Shown: positions 26,188 through 35,821, counted from the first letter of the stretch. The stretch: DNA of 41,959 bases from Saprospira grandis DSM 2844 (GCA_945888475.1 CAMDAB010000016.1:1-41959); one strand, 5' to 3'. Translations and numbers: made by a program. The notes: generated by a model from the letters alone, not told the origin.

Positions 26188-26868
26188 TTAGCTCCTGGTA
26201 AAAAAATAATACTTGCCAGCAACATATATTTTTAATTCATCCTTATCAAAACTGTTGATGACCCAGGTTTCGGAAAGTCCATTATATGCTGTAATCGTCA
26301 GTGACTTTTTGTCTTCGTTCAATGCCCATGAAGCAGGTGTTGGTATTCCGCCAAAATTATAATAGATGCCCCCTTTTGGCCTAAAAGAAAGACTATACTG
26401 TGCATTCGATATGTCTTTTGAATCTATTTTTACTAAATTCCAATCACCTAGCAGAAGTTTTTCACGATCAACAGTTTCGGTTTTATTAACTTCGGCAAAG
26501 ATATCTTTTTGTAGAGGCTTTTTGTAGGCTGCAGTTCTAAGAAATTCCATTTTTTTGCCTTTATCCACAACAATAAGTCTGGTATCGCTAAGTTCGATCA
26601 ATAGCCATTCTTCATCCGATTTATCATTACTGCAATAAATATATTTCCCATTATTCGAAAAGGCCCAACTGCAATTGATTTCATCAAAATCATTTGAAAT
26701 AATCATTGTTTCGGGTTCAACTTTTAAGGACATGGAAATGCCCGGCATTAGTTTTTTTGCATCCATGCTTTGTAGCTTCCAACTGCCCAAGAGCTTATCT
26801 TTGGACTCATTTTGAGCAAAAAGAGGATTAAAAAAAAATATAATCGCCAAAAATAATATCAATCGCAT
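26188..26868 (-). CDS. Exported protein with two lipocalin-like modules
   Basis: A 226-residue protein with a signal peptide (1-19, ending NPLFAQ). Two similar modules follow: residues about 26-110 begin KLLGSWKLQSMDAKKL and residues about 137-226 begin LLLGDWNLVKIDSKDI. Each has the G-x-W opening of lipocalin-like domains and ends in a short strand (RLIVVDKGKKMEFLRTA and ELKIYVAGKYYFFTRS), consistent with an internal duplication. Lipocalin-like domains bind small hydrophobic ligands, but no ligand can be inferred. It precedes the CruF-like gene by 15 bases. It is probably periplasmic; the function is unknown. Confidence 0.65.
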   Translation of the reverse strand: MRLILFLAIIFFFNPLFAQNESKDKLLGSWKLQSMDAKKLMPGISMSLKVEPETMIISNDFDEINCSWAFSNNGKYIYCSNDKSDEEWLLIELSDTRLIVVDKGKKMEFLRTAAYKKPLQKDIFAEVNKTETVDREKLLLGDWNLVKIDSKDISNAQYSLSFRPKGGIYYNFGGIPTPASWALNEDKKSLTITAYNGLSETWVINSFDKDELKIYVAGKYYFFTRS

Positions 26869-26884
26869 AATCTATTAAGCTAAA

Positions 26885-26914
26885 AAAGGCTCTCCCGTAT
26901 TTGAGAGAGCCTTT
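26885..26914 (-). terminator. Intrinsic terminator after aconitase
   Basis: AAAGGCTCTC (26885-26894) pairs perfectly with GAGAGCCTTT (26905-26914) across a 10-base loop. Read on the minus strand the stem is followed by TTTTTTA. It lies 20 bases after the aconitase stop codon. Confidence 0.85.
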
Positions 26915-26933
26915 GTAAGTTTTTCAAAATGGC

Positions 26934-29207
26934 TTATTTAGCAAATTCCTCACGTATTTTATTCAGTGCAGATCCGGCTTTCACCCATTCAATCTGCTGT
27001 TGGTTGTAAGAATGCTTTACTTCGAAGCTGTCTGTAGATCCATCTGAATGGTGCAATACAATCGTCAGATTCTTACCAGCTGCAAAGCTATCGTAACCAA
27101 TGATATCGATGACATCATCCTGACGAACGAGGTCATAATCGGCCGGGTTGACAAAGGTCAAAGCCAACATACCCTGTTTTTTCAGATTGGTTTCGTGAAT
27201 ACGGGCAAAGGATTTAACGATAACTGCCTTAACTCCTAAGAAACGAGGCTCCATAGCAGCATGTTCACGCGATGAACCTTCTCCAAGATTATCTTCACCA
27301 AAAACAACTGTTGCAATACCAGCTTTCTGATAAGCAATAGCAGAGCTTGGCACCTTCATATATTCGGCATTTTCATTCGTATAATTAGCTACGTTATTGG
27401 TTTGCTCATTGAAATAATTTACGGCTCCGATATAACAGTTTTGTGAAATATTTTCTAGGTGACCGCGGTATTTCAACCATGGACCGGCCATTGAGATATG
27501 GTCGGTTGTACATTTGCCTTTTGCTTTGATAAGCAGACGCATTCCTTTCAACTCTTCAGCAGTTGTTGCTTTGAAAGGTTCGAGTAGCTGAAGTCGGTCA
27601 GATGTAGATTCGACCTTTACCGGAACTGAAGATCCATCGGGAGCAGGTGCCTGGAAACCGGCATCTTCCACATCGAAACCTCTTGGAGGAAGTTCCTCTC
27701 CGCTTGGTGGATCTAATTTAACGGCCACACCATCCTGGTTAATCAATGTATCTGTCAAAGGATTAAATTTCATATCACCTGCAATGGTCATAGCAGTTAC
27801 CAACTCAGGCGAAGCAACAAAAGCCATAGTGTTCGGATTTCCATCGGCACGTTTGGCAAAGTTGCGGTTGAAAGAGTGAATGATGGCATTTTTCTCTTCC
27901 TTTTCGGCACCCATTCGATCCCACATACCGATACATGGTCCGCAGGCATTGGCCAGAACTACCCCACCAATTGATTCGAAAACATCGAGTAGTCCGTCGC
28001 GCTCGGCAGTGTAGCGCACGAGTTCAGAACCTGGTGTGATGGTAAATTCTGCATTTACTTTTAAATTTTTAGCTTTGGCCTGTCTGGCTATGGAAGCTGC
28101 GCGGGCAAGGTCTTCGTAAGATGAATTGGTACAAGAACCGATCAAACCTACAGAAAGCTTTACCGGATAATCATTATCAGCAACTGCTTTGGCAAATTCT
28201 GATATTGTCCAGGCCTTATCTGGCGTGAATGGACCATTCAAGTGTGGTTCCAATTCATCGAGGTTGATTTCAATCAACTGATCGAAATATTTTTCAGGGT
28301 TAGCATAAACCTCAGCATCTCCAGTAAGGTGTTCTTTGATTGCTTCGGCCATTGCAGCAACATCGGCTCTTCCTGTTGATTCGAGATAACGTTTCATGGA
28401 ATCATCGTAACCGAAGGTAGAGGTCGTCGCTCCGATTTCGGCACCCATATTACAGATAGTACCTTTTCCGGTACAAGACATATTGATGGCACCTTCACCA
28501 AAATATTCAACAATAGCGCCTGTTCCACCTTTAACTGTCAGAATTCCGGCAACTTTGAGGATTACATCTTTAGGTGAGGTCCAGCCATTCAGTTTACCTG
28601 TAAGTTTAACACCAATCAATTTTGGCATTTTCAATTCCCAGGGCAAACCGGCCATTACATCTACTGCATCAGCACCGCCGATACCGATAGCAACCATTCC
28701 CAAACCACCTGCATTTACAGTGTGTGAATCGGTTCCTATCATCATACCGCCGGGAAAAGCATAATTCTCAAGTACAATCTGGTGAATGATGCCAGCTCCG
28801 GGTTTCCAGAAACCGATGCCATATTTATTTGAAACAGAACTCAAAAAGTCATAAACTTCTTTATTTTCATCGATAGCAACTGCCAAATCCTGCTCCGCTC
28901 CTACTTTTGCCTGAATAAGGTGATCGCAATGAACCGTTGAAGGTACTGCAGCAACCTGACGTCCGCAGGTCATAAACTGCAAAAGGGCCATCTGTGCTGT
29001 AGCATCTTGCATGGCTACACGGTCGGGCGAGAAAAATACATAGTCTTTGCCTCTTGAAAAATTATCAACGGGAGACTCCTCGTTGAGGTGGGCATAAAGG
29101 ATTTTTTCAGTGAGTGTCAGCGAACGCTGCAGTTTCTCTCTTGCAGCTTTGATTTTGGCAGGCATTGCATCGTACAAGGCCTTAATCATCTCTATGTCAA
29201 ATGCCAT
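26934..29207 (-). CDS. acn: Aconitate hydratase
   Basis: A full-length 757-residue aconitase of the mitochondrial-like group. It interconverts citrate and isocitrate in the TCA cycle with a [4Fe-4S] cluster. The three cluster cysteines are C359 (LIGSCTNSS), C422 and C425 (NACGPCIG); the spacing of 63 and 3 equals that of mitochondrial aconitase. The swivel domain includes [19 protein letters not shown] and [15 protein letters not shown] with the substrate-binding arginine. A clean terminator follows. Upstream on the minus strand TATCTTCG (29257-29264) may be its -7 box. The other TCA genes are not in the window. Confidence 0.96.
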   Translation of the reverse strand: MAFDIEMIKALYDAMPAKIKAAREKLQRSLTLTEKILYAHLNEESPVDNFSRGKDYVFFSPDRVAMQDATAQMALLQFMTCGRQVAAVPSTVHCDHLIQAKVGAEQDLAVAIDENKEVYDFLSSVSNKYGIGFWKPGAGIIHQIVLENYAFPGGMMIGTDSHTVNAGGLGMVAIGIGGADAVDVMAGLPWELKMPKLIGVKLTGKLNGWTSPKDVILKVAGILTVKGGTGAIVEYFGEGAINMSCTGKGTICNMGAEIGATTSTFGYDDSMKRYLESTGRADVAAMAEAIKEHLTGDAEVYANPEKYFDQLIEINLDELEPHLNGPFTPDKAWTISEFAKAVADNDYPVKLSVGLIGSCTNSSYEDLARAASIARQAKAKNLKVNAEFTITPGSELVRYTAERDGLLDVFESIGGVVLANACGPCIGMWDRMGAEKEEKNAIIHSFNRNFAKRADGNPNTMAFVASPELVTAMTIAGDMKFNPLTDTLINQDGVAVKLDPPSGEELPPRGFDVEDAGFQAPAPDGSSVPVKVESTSDRLQLLEPFKATTAEELKGMRLLIKAKGKCTTDHISMAGPWLKYRGHLENISQNCYIGAVNYFNEQTNNVANYTNENAEYMKVPSSAIAYQKAGIATVVFGEDNLGEGSSREHAAMEPRFLGVKAVIVKSFARIHETNLKKQGMLALTFVNPADYDLVRQDDVIDIIGYDSFAAGKNLTIVLHHSDGSTDSFEVKHSYNQQQIEWVKAGSALNKIREEFAK

Positions 29208-29280
29208 AATTAGTTACTGTTTTTTTGAAATATTAAAATCGATTTTTCACATGCTGCGAAGATAAGATTTTTTCAAATAA

Positions 29281-29307
29281 AAAACAGCCCCGAAAGGCTG
29301 TTTTTTT
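29281..29307. terminator. Hairpin terminator between aconitase and the small membrane protein genes
   Basis: AAAACAGCC (29281-29289) pairs with GGCTGTTTT (29296-29304), six-base loop, with T runs on both strands. It suits termination of the two small membrane protein genes reading leftward. Confidence 0.8.
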
Positions 29308-29375
29308 ACTTATGAGTATTATTTGCAAAGCTTATCTTTGTAGTCCAATTATTGTATACAGCACATTCAAAAAAA

Positions 29376-29765
29376 CTATAAAAACTCAGGAAACAAAATT
29401 GATAAAAAAATTGATAAAAAAATTGATAACAATAACTGGATTCCGAAATATCGCCAAAAAAGATTCATAGACCTAAAAGCTAAATCTAAATTTTGAGCAC
29501 TTAAAGTATGGACATAATCTCTAAATGCATTTGAACATTTAAGTAATTCCAAGGTCGTATAAATATTAAATGCAATACAACCACCAACTGAGATTAACAA
29601 AATAAAATTAGTGAATATGAATGAATAAAAACCTAAAAGAAATAAACACCCTGTCAAGACAAAAAAAATCAGTGCAAAAAACCTCATTGCTGCAGCCATT
29701 GATTTTATAGTATTGAGGGTATATTCGTCAAAACCTTTTTTTTCATTATCTTCCTGATCTATCAT
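29376..29765 (-). CDS. Small membrane protein, DUF5362-like
   Basis: A 129-residue protein with a short charged N-terminus (MIDQEDNEKKGFDEYTLNTI) and four predicted helices arranged as two pairs (about 30-75 and 95-129) separated by an amphipathic stretch (ELLKCSNAFRDYVHTLSAQN). The pattern resembles DUF5362. It looks like a diverged duplicate of the next gene upstream, which opens with a similar acidic QxxDN segment. The 3' end holds a small repeat (AAAAAAATTGATA three times near 29395-29425), which encodes the repeated LSIFLSIFLSILF at the C-terminus. The function is unknown. Confidence 0.65.
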   Translation of the reverse strand: MIDQEDNEKKGFDEYTLNTIKSMAAAMRFFALIFFVLTGCLFLLGFYSFIFTNFILLISVGGCIAFNIYTTLELLKCSNAFRDYVHTLSAQNLDLAFRSMNLFWRYFGIQLLLSIFLSIFLSILFPEFL

Positions 29766-29801
29766 AATTATTGAATTTAGAAATTAGTGTATACAACTAA
29801 A

Positions 29802-30230
29802 CTAGTTTAGCAAATATTGAAACAAAAGAATGATTGATAAAATAAATGCAAAAAATGATATTATGGCAAAAAACACCATAAACTGCCAAAATAGTTTTTG
29901 TTTTTCTAAAGCATCTTGCAAGTCCGACAAATTGCCTGTATTTGTAAAATTTTTAAAACTTAAACCAGAAACTAAAAGCGTAATATTCATCGTTAGCAAA
30001 ACGAGCACAATAACAATTAAAAAGATGTTAAAACCTTGAACAAAAACAAAGTACACACTTACAGATATTAATAGAAAATTAATAATGACGACTAGAAAAA
30101 TCCAGATTGTACTAGATTTTATTTCGCCCCTGGCATACTCGCTTAAACTTTCTCTATTCTGATTATCTTCGTCTAATATTTGCATTGCTTTTGTGTTTTG
30201 AAATAAAAAATAATTTTTGCTTGCCAGCAA
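29802..30230 (-). CDS. Small membrane protein, DUF5362-like, paralogue of the neighbour
   Basis: A 142-residue frame; the internal ATG at 30185 (MQILDEDNQNRESLSEY) gives 127 residues and an N-terminus like the neighbour's, so 30185 is the more likely start. Four predicted helices form two pairs (about 40-90 and 113-142 in the longer frame) around NLSDLQDALEKQKLFW, which resembles the DUF5362 linker. It lies 36 bases upstream of its paralogue on the same strand, so they are probably one transcript ending at the 29281 terminator. The function is unknown. Confidence 0.65.
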   Translation of the reverse strand: MLASKNYFLFQNTKAMQILDEDNQNRESLSEYARGEIKSSTIWIFLVVIINFLLISVSVYFVFVQGFNIFLIVIVLVLLTMNITLLVSGLSFKNFTNTGNLSDLQDALEKQKLFWQFMVFFAIISFFAFILSIILLFQYLLN

Positions 30231-30275
30231 TTTGAATTTACATGGATATGAATTAGAATAAAATTAGCATTTTAG

Positions 30276-30283
30276 TACCTTTG
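30276..30283 (+). promoter_or_regulatory. Bacteroidota -7 box (TACCTTTG)
   Basis: An exact TAnnTTTG match about 120 bases before the ureohydrolase start. No good -33 box is seen. Confidence 0.4.
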
Positions 30284-30403
30284 CTATGCTGATTTTTTTT
30301 TATTGAGTTAATTATAAACGTCTTTACTTACTTTTTAACGTTGCTAAGGTATTGCTTTCATTCAAAATAAAAAATTTAACCCAAGATAAAATACAAAATA
30401 TCT

Positions 30404-31429
30404 ATGAATACTGATTTCAACCCAAGTGGCTTTGCACAAAAAAATGGTAATTTCATTGGCTTACCGTACAATGAAGAAGATGCAAAAATAATACTTTTGC
30501 CTGTTCCATGGGAAGCTACTGTTTCTTATGCTGCAGGCACAGCCGATGGTCCAGAAAACATAAGGGAAGCGTCTTATCAGCTCGACCTTTTTGATGCCGA
30601 TGTTCTGGATGCTTACAAAATTGGTATCTTCATGAAGGAAACTGACGAAGAAATCAAGGAACTTAGCACAATAAGCCGTGAACTCGCAACCATGCACATC
30701 GATAATCTGGAAAATGGCCATGGAGTTGTGCAGGAATTTGTTGACAAAGTAAACGCCAACTCTAATAAAGTAAACAGCTGGGTTAAAGAACAGTGCGCTG
30801 ATCTTATCAAAAAAGGTAAAGTTGTTGGTTTAATTGGCGGTGAACATAGTACTCCACTAGGCTACCTTCATGCACTTTCAGAAAAATACAGCGATTTTGG
30901 AATCCTTCAAATCGATGCGCATTGCGATCTACGCAAGGCTTATGAGGGTTTTACTTATTCGCACGCATCTATTTTTTACAATACACTTGAAGAAATTCCT
31001 GCAGTGAGTAAATTGGTACAGGTGGGCATTCGCGATTATTGTGAAGAAGAAGTCGATTATATCACAAATAGTAACAAAAGAGTAGAAGTATTTTACGATC
31101 AGGCCATTAATGAATCACTTTTTGAGGGTAAATCATATCGAGATATTTGTCTGTCCATTGTCGAAAAACTTCCACAACATGTTTATATCAGTTTCGATAT
31201 CGACGGACTCTGGCCAAATCTTTGTCCGAACACAGGTACTCCCGTAGCAGGCGGCCTTTCGCTGCCTCAGGCATTTTATCTGCTAAAAACTTTGGCCGAG
31301 AGCGGTAAAACCATTATAGGTTTCGACCTTTGCGAAGTTGGCGCTGCTGAAGAATGGGATGGAAATGTAGGCGCTAGAGTTGTGTATAAAATGGCGAATT
31401 TGATGGGCAAAACTTTGGGTTTGATATGA
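30404..31429 (+). CDS. Ureohydrolase (arginase/agmatinase/formiminoglutamase) family protein
   Basis: A 341-residue ureohydrolase-fold enzyme. The manganese-binding motifs are present in variant form: GGEHS (145-149, usually GGDHS), DAHCDL (171-176) and SFDIDGL (263-269), the last followed by WPNLCP in place of the usual xDPxxAP. The family hydrolyses guanidino groups (arginine, agmatine, formiminoglutamate) to release urea or formamide. The N-terminal 60 residues include LLPVPWEATVSYAAGTADGP, the typical agmatinase-like opening. Length and variant motifs match the Bacteroidota agmatinase-family group whose substrate is not settled. No polyamine or histidine genes are adjacent. Confidence 0.85.
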   Translation: MNTDFNPSGFAQKNGNFIGLPYNEEDAKIILLPVPWEATVSYAAGTADGPENIREASYQLDLFDADVLDAYKIGIFMKETDEEIKELSTISRELATMHIDNLENGHGVVQEFVDKVNANSNKVNSWVKEQCADLIKKGKVVGLIGGEHSTPLGYLHALSEKYSDFGILQIDAHCDLRKAYEGFTYSHASIFYNTLEEIPAVSKLVQVGIRDYCEEEVDYITNSNKRVEVFYDQAINESLFEGKSYRDICLSIVEKLPQHVYISFDIDGLWPNLCPNTGTPVAGGLSLPQAFYLLKTLAESGKTIIGFDLCEVGAAEEWDGNVGARVVYKMANLMGKTLGLI

Positions 31430-31432
31430 TTA

Positions 31433-31475
31433 GAGGAAAGATTTGAAGAGGAAAGATTTGAAGAGGAAAGAATTT
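31433..31475 (+). repeat. 15-bp tandem repeat (GAGGAAAGATTTGAA)
   Basis: Two full units (31433-31447, 31448-31462) and a partial third follow directly after the ureohydrolase stop. The same words occur after the carboxylase gene (17857-17875) and in reverse before the LolD-like gene (15458-15520). The rest of the 204-base gap to the exonuclease gene shows only AAGGTG/CACCTT (31556 and 31589), a weak hairpin. Confidence 0.8.
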
Positions 31476-31633
31476 TAGATTCGAAGAAACGAAGTTCATC
31501 TTAACGATTTTTCTTCCAAACGGTCATTCGAAAGCCTTTGAGAAATACAAAAGTAAGGTGTCGCTGAATTTTAACAACGCTGCACCTTCTTAAATTCTAC
31601 CGGAGAATCTCTGAAGGTATCGGTTCTCAAGAA

Positions 31634-32434
31634 TCAGCCCATTTTCCCTGCCAGTATCGCTCTTGCAATTTCCTTTACCTGCAGCGGAAAATCTTTTTCG
31701 ATAACCCAGCGTAATACATTGGGATGATCCTTGGCGACTTGCCCCTTTTGATTTCCAAAGTTGAAAATAATCTGACCTTTTTCATTGCGGATAAAACGAC
31801 CAGTGAGGTCTACTTTATTATCATTGCCGTTGATAAAATTGTGAATGGCCTGCATATCGTTTTTAACAGGTTTTTCAACGATTAGACCACTAGACACATC
31901 TGTCCAGTCGGTATTTTCATAATATTTCAATTGCCCGGCAAGCACCTCAATAGTTGCCTTGGTGTCGGCCATCGCATCGTGCGCATCGGTTAGTTCTTTG
32001 CCACAATAAAACTTGAGTGCAGCGCGCAGGGTACGCGGTTCCATTTTATAAAAAATCTGCAGCGCATCTATCAAGCGGCGTCCATCCAGTGTAAAAACCA
32101 TACCAGTGCGGGCAAATTCTTCAATGAGCAATGGGATATCGAAACGGTTAGAATTATAGCCGGCCAAGTCAGCATCGCCAATAAAAGCAAGCAACTCAAC
32201 AGCAATCAGTTTGAAGGGCGGAGCATCTTTTACCATTTCATCGCTGATTCCGTGAACTTTTATAGCCTCAGGATTGATGGGCTGCAAAGGATTAACCATG
32301 TATTTGCGTTCGCTGGGTGCTGATCCGTCTTTGTGGTATTTTATCAGCGCAGCCTGTACGATTCTATCTTTATTGACATCGCCACCGGTAGTTTCCAAAT
32401 CGAAGAAAACAAGGTCTTTATCCAGATTGAACAT
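31634..32434 (-). CDS. DnaQ-like DEDDh 3'-5' exonuclease
   Basis: A 266-residue exonuclease of the DnaQ superfamily. Exo I is VFFDLETTGGDVNKDRIVQ (D12, E14), Exo II is DLAGYNSNRFDIPLLIEEFA, and Exo III is DAHDAMADTKATIEV with the histidine of the DEDDh type. The exonuclease fold covers about 1-175. The C-terminal 90 residues (NFINGNDNKVDLTGRFIRNE onward) are a small domain seen in Bacteroidota relatives. It degrades DNA or RNA from 3' ends, either as a proofreading-like factor or in repair. No polymerase gene is adjacent. It is cytoplasmic. Its -7 box lies at 32472-32479. Confidence 0.9.
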   Translation of the reverse strand: MFNLDKDLVFFDLETTGGDVNKDRIVQAALIKYHKDGSAPSERKYMVNPLQPINPEAIKVHGISDEMVKDAPPFKLIAVELLAFIGDADLAGYNSNRFDIPLLIEEFARTGMVFTLDGRRLIDALQIFYKMEPRTLRAALKFYCGKELTDAHDAMADTKATIEVLAGQLKYYENTDWTDVSSGLIVEKPVKNDMQAIHNFINGNDNKVDLTGRFIRNEKGQIIFNFGNQKGQVAKDHPNVLRWVIEKDFPLQVKEIARAILAGKMG

Positions 32435-32471
32435 TTTATTAGATTTTGTATTTTTTAAAATTATAGATTGG

Positions 32472-32479
32472 CAAAGATA
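32472..32479 (-). promoter_or_regulatory. Bacteroidota -7 box (TATCTTTG) for the exonuclease gene
   Basis: Minus-strand TATCTTTG 38 bases before the start codon, in the 53-base gap after the CHAT gene. Confidence 0.45.
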
Positions 32480-32487
32480 GTATATTT

Positions 32488-35412
32488 TTAAGCAGCAATA
32501 TCTTGCCCGTTTTTATTTATTTTCAATCTTTTCCTAAACTTATAAAGCAGAAGCACTATCAGAAATATTGATGCGCCGATTGAGATAGCAGTCAAAAGAT
32601 TCGATTTTTTTTGTAATTTAATTGGCTCATCATTGCCCCAAAGTACCGGCGCTGCCCAAAAAAAAGGATGCGCCTGCATTGTCCCGGCCTTGTCCAAAAA
32701 TTCAAGTTTTGCTTTGCGCAATGCTTCCGACTTCGTCATTCCTTTGTCCATATTTGCATAAAACAACCTCATGAGCTCAATTGCCGAATGATCGTGCAGG
32801 GGCCAAAGTGTATTCACAACGGCTGCAGCGCCAGAATATGCAAAGGCTCTTCCAAGGCTCATGAGCCCCTCTCCTCTAGTTTGCAAACCAAGGCCTGTCT
32901 CACATGCACTGAGCACAATTAAAGCGGTATTATCAAGATTGATTCCTGAAATTTCAAACATTTCGAGCCGTTCGGCATTCGATAGTGTAAAATAAGCACC
33001 TGAACTGTCGGGCGCAGCTGCATGCATTGCAAGATGCAATATATCAGGTTTTTGTGCAAATATTTTCAATAAATCGGATTTCGAAATCTTTTTATTGCTG
33101 TAAAAGATTCCACTGTAAATATCACTCAGATTTTTTAACTCAGCATTTGTTCTAAGTTCTTGAATGCTGTTGATTTTGCTGTCATAATGCGGAGCAAGAG
33201 CGGTAAGATGAAGACTATTTTTGTGACTTTTCTGTTTTGAAAGTACCTGTAAACTATAGGCATAACGGATGGCATATTTCCGCAATAGAAAGGGTTGGGC
33301 AGCAAAAGACAAATTGGTTTTATCCGGTTCTTTGTAATACAAAATCTCGAATGGGATGTAAAATAGCGTTGCATCGGGAATAACAGTAATTTTATCAATA
33401 CCATTAAAAATAGCTTTTTCAGGAAGTAAAGCTTTTGAAATCAAACTTGTAGCCTTTGATAAATTATTAAACGATTGCTGCAGATTTTCGTCCAGGCCTT
33501 CTACATTAAGTAGCGTTTCAGTAAAAACTTGCACTTTCTCAACTAAATCATTATCAATTTTCTTTAAAGACATTTTTTTTGAATTAAATGCCAGCAAAAA
33601 ACTATTCTGCTCACCTACAAAATAATGTAAAAAGAGTTCTTTTTCAGTAATTTTAGTTCTTAACTGATCCGAAAATCTATCGTCGACTGCCGTATTGACC
33701 CAAACATTATAACGGCTTTCAAATGTCGATTTAAGTTTCAGATACTGTGCTTCCTTTTCTTCAAAAAGCATTCTAAATTTTAAACTTGAAGATTTATCGG
33801 AAATAAATTCAGCATCCAGCCATTGCTGCTCAAAATAAATTGTCTCATTTTTTAAATTCTTATACTCGTTAATTAAGGCATCTGGAACCTTGGCTTTTCT
33901 CAGCTTTTCGGTTTCACTCAAGGAGGATAAAAGCTGCAAGGATTTTATCGATTCAAAACAATTTAATATCAGATTTTCGGGTAATTTTTCGGCGGAGCTA
34001 TTGTTGTAAATATTCAGGAGCAAGGCCTCGTAAAAATTTCTTATTTTTTCCATTGCAACTCGATAATCAGCATCGCGCCGACAATTATTCCATATTTTTT
34101 CAATTTGAAAATTGCATTGTGCTATGAAACTTTTTTCTACAGAATTTTTAAGGTATAACAATTGAGTTACTGCGCCAAGATATAACAATGGATCTGAAAC
34201 TCTGTTATATATTCGATTCGATAAAAGACTGCTTTCCAGCTTCTCTTTAGCCTTTTCTATTTTGCCTATACTTTTGTAAAAAAATCCGAAATCAAGATAC
34301 AATTCAGCAAGCTTGGGATGATTTGTACCGTAAATTTTTAAAAGTTCATTTTCTACTGCTGTGTAGTAATATATAGCCCCGGAATTGTTTTTTAGTTTCT
34401 TTTCAATATCGGCCATTTGCCAGAGCGTTAAAAAATAACTCTCTTTCCTTTTAACAATAAGGTTTCCGGACAATATTTTTTTTGCCTTATCGAAATCTCC
34501 TGTTTCGATGTATGCAGCTGCCAGATTTGATTTAGATTCTATTACTGAAGGATGATTTTCGCCCAGGAGACCGATCAATATTTTCATACATTCTTCAAAA
34601 TGATTGACAGCGGTCCTGTTTTGTTTCAACTTGAGATAATAAACACCAAGATTACCATAGCAATTGGCTACCTGCACCTGATTTATCCCTGCTTTCAGCC
34701 TTATTTCCAATGACTTTTTTGTATAAACAATTGCGTCTGCAAACCTGCCGTTCAATCCCGCAAAATGCCCCAGACTTAATTGTATTCGAGCAAAAATCAT
34801 TTCGTCATTTAATTTATACTTTTTGTAGATAGCCAAAGCATCATAAATGATAGTTTCTGCTGTTTCGGGATCACCAGTTTCATCCAATCCATCCGATTGC
34901 AAAATCAGTAGTTCAATGATTTTTGCTCCATCGGGATTTTTTTCATTTTTTCTAATTTTTAAAGCCTTTTCCAATGCCCATTTCATAGGCACAGACATTT
35001 TCATCAATATACATATTTGACCATACTGCTTATAAGCATCGGCCGTCTCATTAGCTTCTTCACCAAAAAAATTTCGATTGAATGTTATAGACGCCAATGC
35101 GATTTTTTCAGCTCTGTCGTAATTTCCAGTCTGTTTGAGCAGCGAAACAAGGTTAAAATAGTTTTTAGATTTTTCAATTGCCAGCTGCCCTGTATCGGCC
35201 ATATTTTGACGCAATGCAAGTTCTTTTTCAAAATAGAAGCAGATTCTATCATAATCCTTGAGTGGAATATATGATTTTGCTAGACGCTGATATATCGCCG
35301 CCCTACAGACATCATCCTTGCAGTTTTCCAAGTCTTTTTCAAGCGCTTTCTGCTGAGAAAAGATAAAGGAAAAAGGATAACTACAAATAACAAAAAAAAT
35401 AAATCTGACCAT
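32488..35412 (-). CDS. TPR and CHAT-domain protein, exported with C-terminal membrane anchor
   Basis: A 974-residue protein. A signal peptide (1-20, ending FSFIFSQ) is followed by tetratricopeptide-type helical repeats (about 20-430; for example VANCYGNLGVYYLKLKQNRT). A helical region follows, then a CHAT (caspase-like) peptidase domain at about 640-905. The putative dyad is H797 (DILHLAMHAAA) and C837 (LIVLSACETGLG), and the RGEGLMSLGRAFAYSGAAAV segment is typical. A single helix near 945-962 is followed by basic residues, so the protease would face the periplasm. CHAT proteases cut specific partners after a TPR-sensed signal; here the partner is unknown. The cupin gene ends three bases upstream on the same strand. 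Confidence 0.88.
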   Translation of the reverse strand: MVRFIFFVICSYPFSFIFSQQKALEKDLENCKDDVCRAAIYQRLAKSYIPLKDYDRICFYFEKELALRQNMADTGQLAIEKSKNYFNLVSLLKQTGNYDRAEKIALASITFNRNFFGEEANETADAYKQYGQICILMKMSVPMKWALEKALKIRKNEKNPDGAKIIELLILQSDGLDETGDPETAETIIYDALAIYKKYKLNDEMIFARIQLSLGHFAGLNGRFADAIVYTKKSLEIRLKAGINQVQVANCYGNLGVYYLKLKQNRTAVNHFEECMKILIGLLGENHPSVIESKSNLAAAYIETGDFDKAKKILSGNLIVKRKESYFLTLWQMADIEKKLKNNSGAIYYYTAVENELLKIYGTNHPKLAELYLDFGFFYKSIGKIEKAKEKLESSLLSNRIYNRVSDPLLYLGAVTQLLYLKNSVEKSFIAQCNFQIEKIWNNCRRDADYRVAMEKIRNFYEALLLNIYNNSSAEKLPENLILNCFESIKSLQLLSSLSETEKLRKAKVPDALINEYKNLKNETIYFEQQWLDAEFISDKSSSLKFRMLFEEKEAQYLKLKSTFESRYNVWVNTAVDDRFSDQLRTKITEKELFLHYFVGEQNSFLLAFNSKKMSLKKIDNDLVEKVQVFTETLLNVEGLDENLQQSFNNLSKATSLISKALLPEKAIFNGIDKITVIPDATLFYIPFEILYYKEPDKTNLSFAAQPFLLRKYAIRYAYSLQVLSKQKSHKNSLHLTALAPHYDSKINSIQELRTNAELKNLSDIYSGIFYSNKKISKSDLLKIFAQKPDILHLAMHAAAPDSSGAYFTLSNAERLEMFEISGINLDNTALIVLSACETGLGLQTRGEGLMSLGRAFAYSGAAAVVNTLWPLHDHSAIELMRLFYANMDKGMTKSEALRKAKLEFLDKAGTMQAHPFFWAAPVLWGNDEPIKLQKKSNLLTAISIGASIFLIVLLLYKFRKRLKINKNGQDIAA

Positions 35413-35415
35413 AAA

Positions 35416-35781
35416 TCAGCCTAATAATTCAGTCTCTGGCCTCCAATAAGGTTCAACTATACAAAGAAAAAGCAGTTCATCGTCAGAAATATTCTCGATA
35501 TACTGCAAGGCATTTGCAGGAACAAGTGCCGAATCTCCAGTTTCCAAGACTACAGAAGTATCATCGATGTGTAATTTACCCTTTCCATTTAAAATGTAAT
35601 AGAGTTCGCTCGATGCCAATCGGTGTGCTAGCGAAGCCTTAGCTATTGGTAGCCGGGCTCTTGCTACACTGTAGCCAATCGTTAAATTGTCATTTACAGG
35701 ATGCACCAATTCACTTAAAATTGTTTTATCTGCGGCTTCAAATTCAGGCGAGTCGAGATTTTTTTTTACGAACATATACAT
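35416..35781 (-). CDS. Small cupin-domain protein
   Basis: A 121-residue single cupin barrel (Cupin_2 type). The first motif region is LAHRLASSELYYILNGKGKL and the second is GDSALVPANALQYIEN. The metal-binding residues are only partly kept: H53 and E58 are seen in motif one, but motif two has Q in place of the usual H (NALQYIEN). It may therefore bind metal weakly or serve as a sensor fold. It is cytoplasmic. The stop lies three bases before the start of the TPR-CHAT gene, so the two are translationally close and share a transcript. Confidence 0.8.
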   Translation of the reverse strand: MYMFVKKNLDSPEFEAADKTILSELVHPVNDNLTIGYSVARARLPIAKASLAHRLASSELYYILNGKGKLHIDDTSVVLETGDSALVPANALQYIENISDDELLFLCIVEPYWRPETELLG

Positions 35782-35821
35782 ATCGAGTTTATAAAATGCA
35801 GTAAATTAATGTGACGGTTGC

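Noticed and set aside
28483-28764. 93-residue open frame antisense to aconitase
   Set aside because: It lies wholly inside the aconitase gene on the other strand and has a low-complexity composition.
29332-29339. Plus-strand TATCTTTG box
   Set aside because: No plus-strand gene follows before 30404; it probably arises by chance in AT-rich DNA.
30404-31429. Naming the ureohydrolase speB or hutG
   Set aside because: The motif variants and lack of polyamine or histidine pathway neighbours do not allow choosing a substrate.
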